Positions 1 through 5,022 of a stretch of 5,022 bases of DNA are shown piece after piece (position 1 is the first letter of the stretch; each line of letters begins with the position of its first letter). A program made the position numbers and the translations under genes. Origin of the DNA: Mycobacterium sp. (GTDB lineage: Bacteria; Actinomycetota; Actinomycetes; Mycobacteriales; Mycobacteriaceae); the NCBI GenBank assembly GCA_025965815.1, contig JAOPWF010000679.1:1-5022 (forward strand). Direction: 5' to 3'. The notes beneath the pieces were generated by a model. It searched no databases and was not told the DNA's origin. It worked only from the letters and a program-made list of their open reading frames with translations.

Positions 1-3000
1 CAGATCCTCAGCACGCTGCGATGCTGTGGGACAAGATAATTCGTCGATATTGCACATGCGACCCAAGTTCTTGAACATGTGCGCCTCATCGACGAACAGG
101 TAGTCACACCCGGTTTCCTCAAACCGCAGCCCGCTGTCCTTGTTCTGTTGCGCGGTAAGGCGTTCCAGGCGCTCGGTGCTCGACCTGATGGCCAGCTCGA
201 TCCGCTTCTTGGTCCGATCGGTTTGGGCGGTCTCCAGATTGGCGCGTAGCCGGTCGAGCTCCCCGGCGATGTAGTCGGCTCTGACCGAGTCGGCGACGCT
301 GATCGCGGTGAACGCCGACTGCGGCACGATGACCATGTCCCAGTCGCTGGCCGCCGATTGCGCCACCAGGCGGCGCCGACCGTCGGCGGTGGTGGCCGCA
401 GATCCCACGAGTATCTGCGCGGCCGGCGCCCATTGCTTGGCTTCGCGTCCGATTTGTTCGATGACGTGGTTGGGCACCACGATCCAGGGTTGACGGACCA
501 GGCCGAGCCGCCGCAGCTCACAGGCGGCCATGATCATGGAGCCCGTCTTGCCAGCTCCGACAACGTGATCCAGCAGTGTGGTCGGTTCGGCCAGGATCCG
601 GGCCACGGCGTTGCGCTGGTAAGAATGCGGGGTGAAGCGATCCGATAAGCCCGGCAACCGCAGATGGCTGCCGTCGTAGGTGGGGGCCCGCAGTGAGTTG
701 AACCGTTGGTTGTACTCAGCGACCAGGGTGTCGCGGCGCGCCGGGTCCTTGAACAGCCACTGGTTGAATTCCTCGCTGATCTTCTCGGCCTTGGCCTGTG
801 CGGCGAACGTCGCCTGGGCGTCCAGCACGCCTTCGTCGGTGTTGATGACCACACTGCGCGAATTGCACAGTCCCTCAAGCAGGCTCACCGCATCACAGCC
901 GCGGCGCTCCATCCCCCAAGTGTCGGTCATCAGCCGGCCATAGCGCTTGTGGGCGGCAACTTCAACGACCCACCGTCCGTCGAGGTGTTCGGCGGTCACC
1001 GGGTTGGCCCCGAAGGTTTCGGCGGCGAACTGGGCCACCAGTTCGGCGGGAATCCAAGGCGCCCCGGGGCGGGCTTTGATTTCCTCGGCGTCGCGGTCGC
1101 GGGGCATGACCTCACGCAGCGCGGCGACGTAGTCGTTGTAGACGGGGTCGCTGTGGGCGGCCTCGATCGCCGCGGCGAGTTTGTGGCGCACGTTGCCTGA
1201 CAGAGCGCTCACGGCGGGGACGAGCTCGTCGGGGTCGTGCACGCTGGGATAGACCAGACCCGCGAGCAGCGCGCGGGCGTCTGCGGCGGGCACCTCGAGC
1301 AGGCGCGCGATCAGGTCGATGTCGACGCGCTGGGTGCGGTCCAAGCTCATCGCCAACGCTTCGTCGGGACTGTCGGCGAAGAGGCGGGCCGGGGCGGGGG
1401 TTAGCAGGTCGGTGGAGAAGATGGGCGCTTTGCGCGCGTGGCCGGTGTCCTCGTCGAAGATCTCCAGCGCCGATACCACGGCCCAGCCGGGATCATGGCG
1501 CATGCCGCCCTCGAGGTGTCGGCGCTTCTTGTAGGAGGCCGGTGTCGACCAGGCCGCGGTGTCCCATTCGTCGGCCAGCTCGTCGGGCACCGGGCCCCGG
1601 TAGGGGCGCCCCGGTTCACCTTCTTTCTCACGCCACCGGGCCTCGGCGGCGGCGGCCTTCTGGTCGTGGCGTTCCTGGGTGGGCTCTTTGGGGTGGACCC
1701 AGGTGAACCGGTTGATCGGTCCGTGGCGGCGGACGTAGGTGTCGTAGAGGTGGTTGAGGTGTCCGCGCAGCTGGTCGCGTTCGGTCTGGGGTTTCCCGTC
1801 GCGTTGGGAGGCGATGAGGGTGGTCGCGACGTCGCGCAACGCGATCAGTGCGCGGGTCTCGGCGAGCAGGGTTTTCGGTCTGGCGTTGAGCGCCCAGTCA
1901 TGGCCGGCCCAGTAGTCGATGCCGCGGGTGTCGGGGTTGTAGCGCAGCGTGTACAGCGGGGTTTGCTCGCCGCGCTCGGCGGCGGTGATCAGGCCGGCGT
2001 CGAACGTCTGCGGGGACACGACCGTGAGTGAGGCCGCGGTCGCGGTGAGGCCCTGGCCGCGGCGCAGCGCATCGTCGACGATCACGGTGAGTCGCTCGCG
2101 CAGCTGCCCGGCGAGGTCCTCACCGGCCGTGCCGCGCACCAGCATCGTCGCCGATCCGTGGATGCCGTGACCGAGTTCCATGGCGCCCAAGACGTTTTCG
2201 GGGTGTTCGAGGTAGTAGCTGTTGAGGGTGATCTCCTCGCCCATGCCGGTGGCGGGGTCGGTCAGCACGGTGGTGGAGGCGTCGATCCAGCCGGGGCTCT
2301 CGTCCAGGGTCGGCTGGTCGTTGTCGCGGCGGCGGAACAGCAGCAGGTCGGTGACGACTTCGGTGCCGGCGACTCGGGCGAACGCCCGCGAGGGAAGCCG
2401 TACGGCGCCGATCAGGTCGGCGCGGGCGGCCATCTCGCGCCGTGCTGTCGGGGACGCCGAGTCCAGGGTGTATCGGCTGGTCAGCAGGGCCACGTAGCCG
2501 CCGGGCGCGGTCAGGGCCAGCGATTTTATGGTGAAGTGGGAGTGGATCGAGTGGCGGCCGGGGTTGTGGGCCGGATCGGCCACCACGTAGCGGCCGAAGG
2601 GCACGTTGCCGATGGTGGCTGCGAACGAGTTCTCGGGGACGCGGGTGGTTTCGAAGCCTTCGCTCCTGATCTGGGCCGACGGGTAGAGCGCGGCGGCGAT
2701 GCCGGCGGTGACGGGGTCGTTCTCCACGCCGACCATCACGGCTTCGGCGGGGGCGTGGCCGATGAAGACTCCGCTGCCGCAGCCGGGTTCCAGGACGCGG
2801 CCACCGCTGAACCCGGCGTGGATGAGGGCGTCCCAGATGACGGCCGCCAGCGCCGGGTCGGTGTAGTGGGCGTTGAGGATGGAGGCTTCGGCGTGGCGGT
2901 ACTCGTCGCGGGTGAGCAGCTCGCGCAGCCGATCCCGTTCCGGGGTGAATCGTTCGTTGCGGGTGTCGAACACCTCGGGGACGGCCCCCCACCCCGACCA

Positions 3001-3189
3001 CGCGGCCAGCACACGCTGCTCGGCGGGGGTTGCGGGTCGCGCGGCAGCCCGCAACCGGTTGAGCAGTTCGATCGCGGCGATGTTGGCCAGGGCACGTGCC
3101 CGGGATCCCGAGGGCGCCAGGATGTGGGTACTGGCAGCGAAATCGGTTGCGCTGAAAAATGATTCGACGGCCGCCGCCGCCTCGGCCAC
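1..3189 (-). CDS. N6-adenine DNA methyltransferase-SF2 helicase fusion (DarB-like), 3' end missing
   Basis: This is a large two-domain DNA-modifying and DNA-remodelling protein; 1063 codons are visible from GTG 3189 and the frame is still open at base 1. Numbering from that GTG, a GWGAVP block (66-71) precedes the methyltransferase core: SAM-binding LEPGCGSG (133-140), an acidic VGVEND (E156) and the catalytic-type loop NVPF (195-198, a variant of N-P-P-F/Y). Middle blocks typical of the family follow: HPENVLG (329-335), LNHLYD (478-483), GPINR (490-494), SGNVRHKL (664-671) and GAPWIP (709-714). The helicase begins with a Q-like YQRNAV (857-862), then Walker A GAGKT (878-882), VVPNH (904-908), DEAH (1034-1037) and SQRAEDL (1057-1063). 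Motifs III-VI must lie beyond the window. Relatives include phage P1 DarB (anti-restriction) and large fusions on conjugative elements, usually well over 1500 residues. A role in protecting or methylating element DNA is inferred. GTG 3189 is the only canonical start after the upstream gene ends, and its Shine-Dalgarno is poor; the true start may be near 3369. Confidence 0.93.
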   Translation of the reverse strand, partial: MAEAAAAVESFFSATDFAASTHILAPSGSRARALANIAAIELLNRLRAAARPATPAEQRVLAAWSGWGAVPEVFDTRNERFTPERDRLRELLTRDEYRHAEASILNAHYTDPALAAVIWDALIHAGFSGGRVLEPGCGSGVFIGHAPAEAVMVGVENDPVTAGIAAALYPSAQIRSEGFETTRVPENSFAATIGNVPFGRYVVADPAHNPGRHSIHSHFTIKSLALTAPGGYVALLTSRYTLDSASPTARREMAARADLIGAVRLPSRAFARVAGTEVVTDLLLFRRRDNDQPTLDESPGWIDASTTVLTDPATGMGEEITLNSYYLEHPENVLGAMELGHGIHGSATMLVRGTAGEDLAGQLRERLTVIVDDALRRGQGLTATAASLTVVSPQTFDAGLITAAERGEQTPLYTLRYNPDTRGIDYWAGHDWALNARPKTLLAETRALIALRDVATTLIASQRDGKPQTERDQLRGHLNHLYDTYVRRHGPINRFTWVHPKEPTQERHDQKAAAAEARWREKEGEPGRPYRGPVPDELADEWDTAAWSTPASYKKRRHLEGGMRHDPGWAVVSALEIFDEDTGHARKAPIFSTDLLTPAPARLFADSPDEALAMSLDRTQRVDIDLIARLLEVPAADARALLAGLVYPSVHDPDELVPAVSALSGNVRHKLAAAIEAAHSDPVYNDYVAALREVMPRDRDAEEIKARPGAPWIPAELVAQFAAETFGANPVTAEHLDGRWVVEVAAHKRYGRLMTDTWGMERRGCDAVSLLEGLCNSRSVVINTDEGVLDAQATFAAQAKAEKISEEFNQWLFKDPARRDTLVAEYNQRFNSLRAPTYDGSHLRLPGLSDRFTPHSYQRNAVARILAEPTTLLDHVVGAGKTGSMIMAACELRRLGLVRQPWIVVPNHVIEQIGREAKQWAPAAQILVGSAATTADGRRRLVAQSAASDWDMVIVPQSAFTAISVADSVRADYIAGELDRLRANLETAQTDRTKKRIELAIRSSTERLERLTAQQNKDSGLRFEETGCDYLFVDEAHMFKNLGRMCNIDELSCPTASQRAEDL

Positions 3190-3369
3190 GACCTGCGCCG
3201 CGGCCGCCGGTACTACCGCGGGTGTGTTCTCGTGAGCAGTGTCGCGACCCGCTGGCGCAGCGACAGGACCGGGTGCACTAGGTGGCGGTAGTTCGGCGCC
3301 GCCGGGGTCGATGCTGCGTGGGTCGGTGGGTTGGTCGGGGGTGTCGAACAGCGACGGTTGGGCGGTTAC
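3190..3369 (-). other. Coding-like in-frame 5' extension of the methyltransferase-helicase, no canonical start
   Basis: These 60 codons are in frame with the large gene and contain no stop. The frame keeps strongly G/C third positions and natural-looking protein sequence: QPSLFD near the 5' end, then a Pro/Ala-rich linker leading into an acidic alanine helix. It contains no ATG, GTG or TTG. At its 5' end it abuts the upstream stop in the bases GTAA, so the in-frame codon there is GTA. A GTG would give the usual GTGA stop/start overlap. Either translation starts on an unusual codon here, or a ribosome shifts in from the upstream gene, or a point change or sequencing error has removed the start. 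The alternative is that this is a non-coding spacer and translation starts at GTG 3189. Confidence 0.6.
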
Positions 3370-3971
3370 CGCTCGGGCAGCCCGTCGCGGCGCAGGTCGC
3401 TGAACACCATCTGGGCCAGGTCCGCGGCCAGGGGGTCGCCGGGGCGGCTGGGCAGTGGGAGTTGATCCTCGTCCCGGGCTGCCAGCAGGTAGCCCGCTTT
3501 GATGCGGAACACCGCCGAGAAGTCCGGGTCGGGCCACATCCTGGCGGCCAGGGCCTCGATCTGCTCGCTGGGGTCGCTCCGGTACTGGGTGCGGGTCCAG
3601 CGTTGATCCCACGGCACTTGGCTGCGGTCCAGGATCGGCTCCGGGGCGATCTGATCCGTCGAGGTGGAGTCCTGCGGTTCCGGGATCATCTCGTAGAGCT
3701 CCTGGTTGAGCACGATCTCCTTGGCTGAGGCGGTCGCGCTGTTGATCAGACCTACCTTGGTCAGGTAGTCCGGGTGTTCGCCGTGGCGGCTCGTCCAGTC
3801 GGTTACCGCCTGGGCGCTCATCTCGGCTGCCAGCTCGGCGATCTGATAGCTGATCTTGGCCGCTTCGGTCTCCAGGAACTCCTGGCGCTGCCCCGGCGTC
3901 CACTCGGGGGGAAGCTGCAGGTGCTCGGAGTAGACCGTGTGCAGGATCTGCCGAATCTCGGGGCTGCTCAC
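3366..3971 (-). CDS. Hypothetical acidic helical protein (201 aa), upstream partner of the methyltransferase-helicase
   Basis: I do not recognise a named family. From GTG 3971 the product is 201 residues and mostly helical in character. An N-terminal EIRQILHTVYSEHL helix (5-18) is followed by a Glu/Ala-rich helix (about 29-59), the segment HPDYLTKVGLINSATASAKE (66-85), an acidic linker rich in Ser, Thr and Pro (about 96-120) and a C-terminal part with MWPDPDFSAVF (145-155). No signal peptide, membrane segment or catalytic motif is visible. The start is chosen because GAGGAAGG lies 5 bases upstream and because good codon usage in this frame begins here. The frame stays open further upstream, to ATG 4121 (252 aa) and GTG 4220. 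That extension reads a TTA and poor codons across 4035-3972, so it is less likely. The gene ends in TAA exactly where the large gene's frame begins, suggesting translational coupling and a shared function. Confidence 0.85.
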   Translation of the reverse strand: MSSPEIRQILHTVYSEHLQLPPEWTPGQRQEFLETEAAKISYQIAELAAEMSAQAVTDWTSRHGEHPDYLTKVGLINSATASAKEIVLNQELYEMIPEPQDSTSTDQIAPEPILDRSQVPWDQRWTRTQYRSDPSEQIEALAARMWPDPDFSAVFRIKAGYLLAARDEDQLPLPSRPGDPLAADLAQMVFSDLRRDGLPER

Positions 3972-4035
3972 CGCCACCTTCCTCGAGGATGCTGAACAGG
4001 TCCGGCTGGTCCGGATCCTGGTGCTTGCGGGCCAT
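3972..4035 (-). other. Second start region in a different frame (MARKHQDPDQPDLFSILEE...)
   Basis: An ATG at 4035 with a good Shine-Dalgarno opens about 21 codons of very good actinobacterial usage, including a QPDLF motif at 4008-3994. Coding character then switches to the neighbouring frame, in which the 201-aa gene starts at 3971. The ATG frame has no stop of its own; beyond 3971 it becomes a shadow frame, and much later it coincides with the frame of the large methyltransferase-helicase gene. The simplest reading is that this is the true N-terminus of the 201-aa protein, split from it by a one-base frameshift, which may be natural, programmed or a sequencing error. A separate short gene without its own stop is less likely. 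Confidence 0.45.
3977..3984 (-). promoter_or_regulatory. Shine-Dalgarno for the 201-aa gene
   Basis: The minus strand reads GAGGAAGG followed by 5 bases and then GTG at 3971. This favours that GTG over the open but codon-poor upstream extension of the same frame. Confidence 0.7.
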
Positions 4036-4121
4036 AACATCCTCTCAGAGCGGACAGTGTCGGGGTCGGGGTAGCCGATGGATGCCAGCAGGGCGCGAAG
4101 CGGGCGGTCGTCGGGGGTCAT
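4036..4121 (-). other. Short coupled reading frame beginning MTPDDRPLRALLASIGYPDPD
   Basis: An ATG at 4121 overlaps the TGA of the CxCGW gene as ATGA and opens about 25 codons of good usage. The peptide includes RALLASIGYPDPDTV, faintly like PLLTAVGHPGQEI in the zinc-ribbon gene upstream. The frame has no stop here and would run through poor codons into the 201-aa gene. In another frame a TGA (4047-4045) sits ideally before the Shine-Dalgarno of ATG 4035, as if a small gene once ended there. It may be a tiny frameshifted gene, or the true distal start of a 252-aa version of the next protein. No function can be assigned. Confidence 0.35.
4041..4046 (-). promoter_or_regulatory. Shine-Dalgarno for ATG 4035
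   Basis: The minus strand reads GAGAGG, then five bases (ATGTT), then ATG. The match and spacing are good enough that this ATG should be used by ribosomes, which is why the frame conflict just downstream matters. Confidence 0.65.
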
Positions 4122-4438
4122 CGGGGACCAGGTGTACGCATTGCGGGAGTCCGCCGTAACGGCGCGCGGTTCGTTGCGGTTTGTGGCGCGCTTTGTCGTG
4201 GTGCGGGGTGAAGCCGCCACACCACCAGCGGCCAGCCCGGCTGGTGGCCGGCTGCCGCGGCGTGCAGCAGGGCATCTGCGGGGGCCACGCCGCGGAGCAG
4301 ACAGCGTCGCGGACCGACCCAGCCGCAGGTGCAGACGCCGCGGCGGCGCCCGACGAACGCGTGTACCCGCACGATGTGGCCACCGTCTGGCCGTGGTGGT
4401 CGCGGGTCGTTGTGACGGGGTTGGTCAGCGGGCGCCAT
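4118..4438 (-). CDS. Small CxCGW protein (106 aa), possible zinc-binding hypothetical
   Basis: The family is not named, but the pattern resembles small proteins of actinobacterial phages and plasmids. Residues 1-20 are a polar, Pro-rich tail. The core (21-73) reads HIVRVHAFVGRRR, then CTCGW (C36, C38), then an Arg-rich turn, then a helix with H59 and H65 (LLHAAAAGH). Two cysteines and two histidines could bind one metal ion; this is inference. The start is firm: GGAGG lies 6 bases before ATG 4438, and the ATG overlaps the end of the upstream gene by 14 bases. After residue 73 the codons worsen and include a TTA, and the peptide turns into Arg/Pro/Thr-rich sequence. The true C-terminus may therefore have been altered by a frameshift near 4220. 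The TGA forms ATGA with a start in the next frame. Confidence 0.75.
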   Translation of the reverse strand: MAPADQPRHNDPRPPRPDGGHIVRVHAFVGRRRGVCTCGWVGPRRCLLRGVAPADALLHAAAAGHQPGWPLVVWRLHPAPRQSAPQTATNRAPLRRTPAMRTPGPR

Positions 4439-4913
4439 CGTGCACCTCCGAGACGTTGAACAGCGCGAGCTGGACGGCTGCGGTCCGCCGTGTCCGTGGT
4501 GCGGTGCGGGTTTGTTTGTGTGCGACTGCGGCGATCGCCGCAGTCGCCACCGACAGGTACTCGGCGCTGGGTGTTTTATCGATCTCCTGGCCGGGTCGAT
4601 AGGTCGCCTTGATCGCCTGGCGTAAGGCCGGGGGCACCATGGACCAGTGCAGGGGGCACATGAACAACTCCGGTGCCACCTCGGTGTCGCACCCGTCCGC
4701 GTGGCATGTATGGCGTGGCAGACCTGGCCCGATCACGGCCTGAGTCCGTCGGTGAGGTGTCTTGCGGGGCAGGCTGTGTCGCTGCCCGACCGGGGCGTGC
4801 TCGGCCGCGAGGTATCCAGCACTTGGCGCCCTGTCAATCTCCTGGCCGGGGTGGCCCACAGCGGTGAGCAAGGGCCGCACCTCGGCGCCGGGGCACGGTG
4901 GTGTCGGCGTCAT
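4425..4913 (-). CDS. Phage/plasmid-type zinc-ribbon hypothetical protein (162 aa)
   Basis: The core, CHADGC (70-75) to FMCPLHW (84-90), gives C70-x4-C75-x10-C86-x2-H89, a likely single zinc site. It is followed by MVPPALRQAIKATYRPGQE and a helix. From memory of the family, small proteins with this C..C..MCxxHW then W/Y-RPGQE arrangement are common in phages and prophages of several phyla, without a known function. Two features are unusual. Residues 21-35 are a diverged copy of residues 106-120, so a partial duplication precedes the core. The C-terminal tail carries QLALF (148-152), which resembles the bacterial sliding-clamp binding motif QL[SD]LF. ATG 4913 is chosen because it overlaps the previous gene's stop as ATGA. 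The frame is open a further 33 codons, to ATG 5012, but that segment is Arg/Pro-rich shadow sequence. Function is unknown; a DNA- or protein-binding accessory role is a guess. Confidence 0.85.
   Translation of the reverse strand: MTPTPPCPGAEVRPLLTAVGHPGQEIDRAPSAGYLAAEHAPVGQRHSLPRKTPHRRTQAVIGPGLPRHTCHADGCDTEVAPELFMCPLHWSMVPPALRQAIKATYRPGQEIDKTPSAEYLSVATAAIAAVAHKQTRTAPRTRRTAAVQLALFNVSEVHDGAR
4445..4449 (-). promoter_or_regulatory. Shine-Dalgarno for the CxCGW gene
   Basis: The minus strand carries a perfect GGAGG followed by six bases (TGCACG) and ATG 4438. It lies inside the last codons of the zinc-ribbon gene, which supports ATG 4438 as a real start and the two genes being translated from one message. 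Confidence 0.85.
4522..4547. repeat. Perfect 26-bp palindrome centred on GCGATCGC
   Basis: The 13-base half-site beginning GCGACTGC is followed exactly by its reverse complement, with no mismatch and no spacer. It lies inside the zinc-ribbon gene, over the alanine-rich helix TAAIAAVA. There is no T-tract on either side, so it is not an intrinsic terminator. It could be a protein-binding site, could fold as an RNA hairpin, or could follow from repeated alanine codons. Confidence 0.7.
4554..4598 (-). repeat. Downstream copy of the PGQEID-PSA-YL duplication
   Basis: This segment encodes RPGQEIDKTPSAEYL (residues 106-120), placed after the zinc-ribbon core as is usual in the family, so it is probably the parental copy. 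It shares a 14-base identical stretch (plus strand 4582-4595) with the other copy (4837-4850). Confidence 0.75.
4809..4853 (-). repeat. Upstream copy of the PGQEID-PSA-YL duplication
   Basis: This segment encodes HPGQEIDRAPSAGYL (residues 21-35 of the zinc-ribbon protein). It matches the copy at 4554-4598 at 11 of 15 residues, while many third codon bases differ, so it is an old duplication under protein-level constraint or a recruited fragment of a paralogue. Confidence 0.75.
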
Positions 4914-5022
4914 GACGCGCCCGCGAACGTGTCGGCCAGCAGGTCGCTCCAGTGGGGGTCGTCGAGTTCGTGGTGGCCCAGGCCGGCTCCGCCCGCGCTC
5001 GGTGTGAGGCATTCCGGAATGG
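4910..5022 (-). CDS. C-terminal end of an unrecognised upstream gene (partial)
   Basis: The last 36 codons before TGA read IPECLTPSAGGAGLGHHELD, then DPHWSDLLADTFAGAS. Codon usage is strongly actinobacterial, and the stop overlaps the next ATG as ATGA, so this is a real gene end in the same operon. The fragment is acidic and helical at the end and has no recognisable motif. Its 5' part lies beyond the window. Confidence 0.7.
   Translation of the reverse strand, partial: IPECLTPSAGGAGLGHHELDDPHWSDLLADTFAGAS

Noticed and set aside
2120..3001. Minus-strand open frame of 293 codons, Arg/Pro/His-rich
   Set aside because: It is an alternate frame of the same gene region. Composition is typical of an out-of-frame reading, and no motif is present.
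3090..3101. 12-bp palindrome GGGCACGTGCCC next to a GGGATCCC palindrome
   Set aside because: About one 12-bp palindrome is expected by chance in 5 kb, and it lies within well-supported coding sequence.
2158..3162. Plus-strand open frame of 334 codons, Gly/Val-rich, and similar plus frames at 706-1200 and 1438-2031
   Set aside because: These lie antisense to the methyltransferase-helicase gene, whose own frame shows clear ordered motifs. The plus frames show only the Gly/Val-rich composition expected of a high-GC shadow.
4222..4247. Inverted repeat CCACCAGC / GCTGGTGG with a 10-base loop
   Set aside because: A short stem in GC-rich coding DNA with no T-tract. It is not a terminator and is probably chance.
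4045..4383. Minus-strand 112-codon frame ending in TGA just before ATG 4035
   Set aside because: Poor, biased composition and weaker codon usage than the CxCGW frame over most of its length. Only its stop position is suggestive, and that is discussed with the start conflict.
4078..4602. Plus-strand open frame of 174 codons
   Set aside because: It runs antisense across two genes that have Shine-Dalgarno or ATGA-supported starts. It has Arg/Ala-rich shadow composition and no recognisable domain.

Overview
The window is high-GC, actinobacterial-looking DNA. Real frames have G or C at nearly every third codon position, and several starts carry strong GGAGG-type Shine-Dalgarno sequences. The gene content points to a plasmid, integrative element or prophage of a Mycobacterium-like host; that host assignment is inference. 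A few TTA leucine codons (for example near 37-39 and 646-648) argue mildly against Streptomyces. All supportable genes lie on the minus strand, so transcription runs from high to low coordinates. They overlap or abut, as expected of one operon. Every long plus-strand reading frame is a shadow of these genes.

In transcription order the layout is as follows. (1) The last 36 codons of an unrecognised gene, 5022-4910. (2) A 162-residue protein, 4913-4425, starting on an ATGA overlap. It has a Cys/His zinc-ribbon-like block of the kind seen in phage and plasmid hypothetical proteins. (3) A 106-residue CxCGW protein, 4438-4118, with a perfect GGAGG. (4) A confused stretch, 4121-3972, with two further plausible starts in different frames. 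(5) A 201-residue unrecognised acidic helical protein, 3971-3366. (6) A very large protein entering at about 3369 or 3189 and running off the left edge at base 1. Its visible part holds a complete SAM-dependent N6-adenine methyltransferase core followed by the first half of a superfamily II (SNF2-like) helicase.

The large gene identifies the neighbourhood. Methyltransferase-helicase fusions of this type, including the phage P1 DarB anti-restriction protein and its relatives, are carried by phages, conjugative plasmids and integrative elements. They are thought to modify or protect incoming element DNA. The small proteins upstream are probably accessory genes of the same element, but their functions are not known from sequence.

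The most notable oddities are these. The big protein's reading frame has no ATG, GTG or TTG start at its natural 5' end, where the junction reads GTAA. Two well-supported starts in different frames lie within 65 bases of each other. QxxLF sliding-clamp-like motifs occur in three places in the operon. The zinc-ribbon gene has an internal duplication and a perfect 26-bp palindrome. No RNA gene, CRISPR array, insertion sequence, terminator or convincing promoter was seen.
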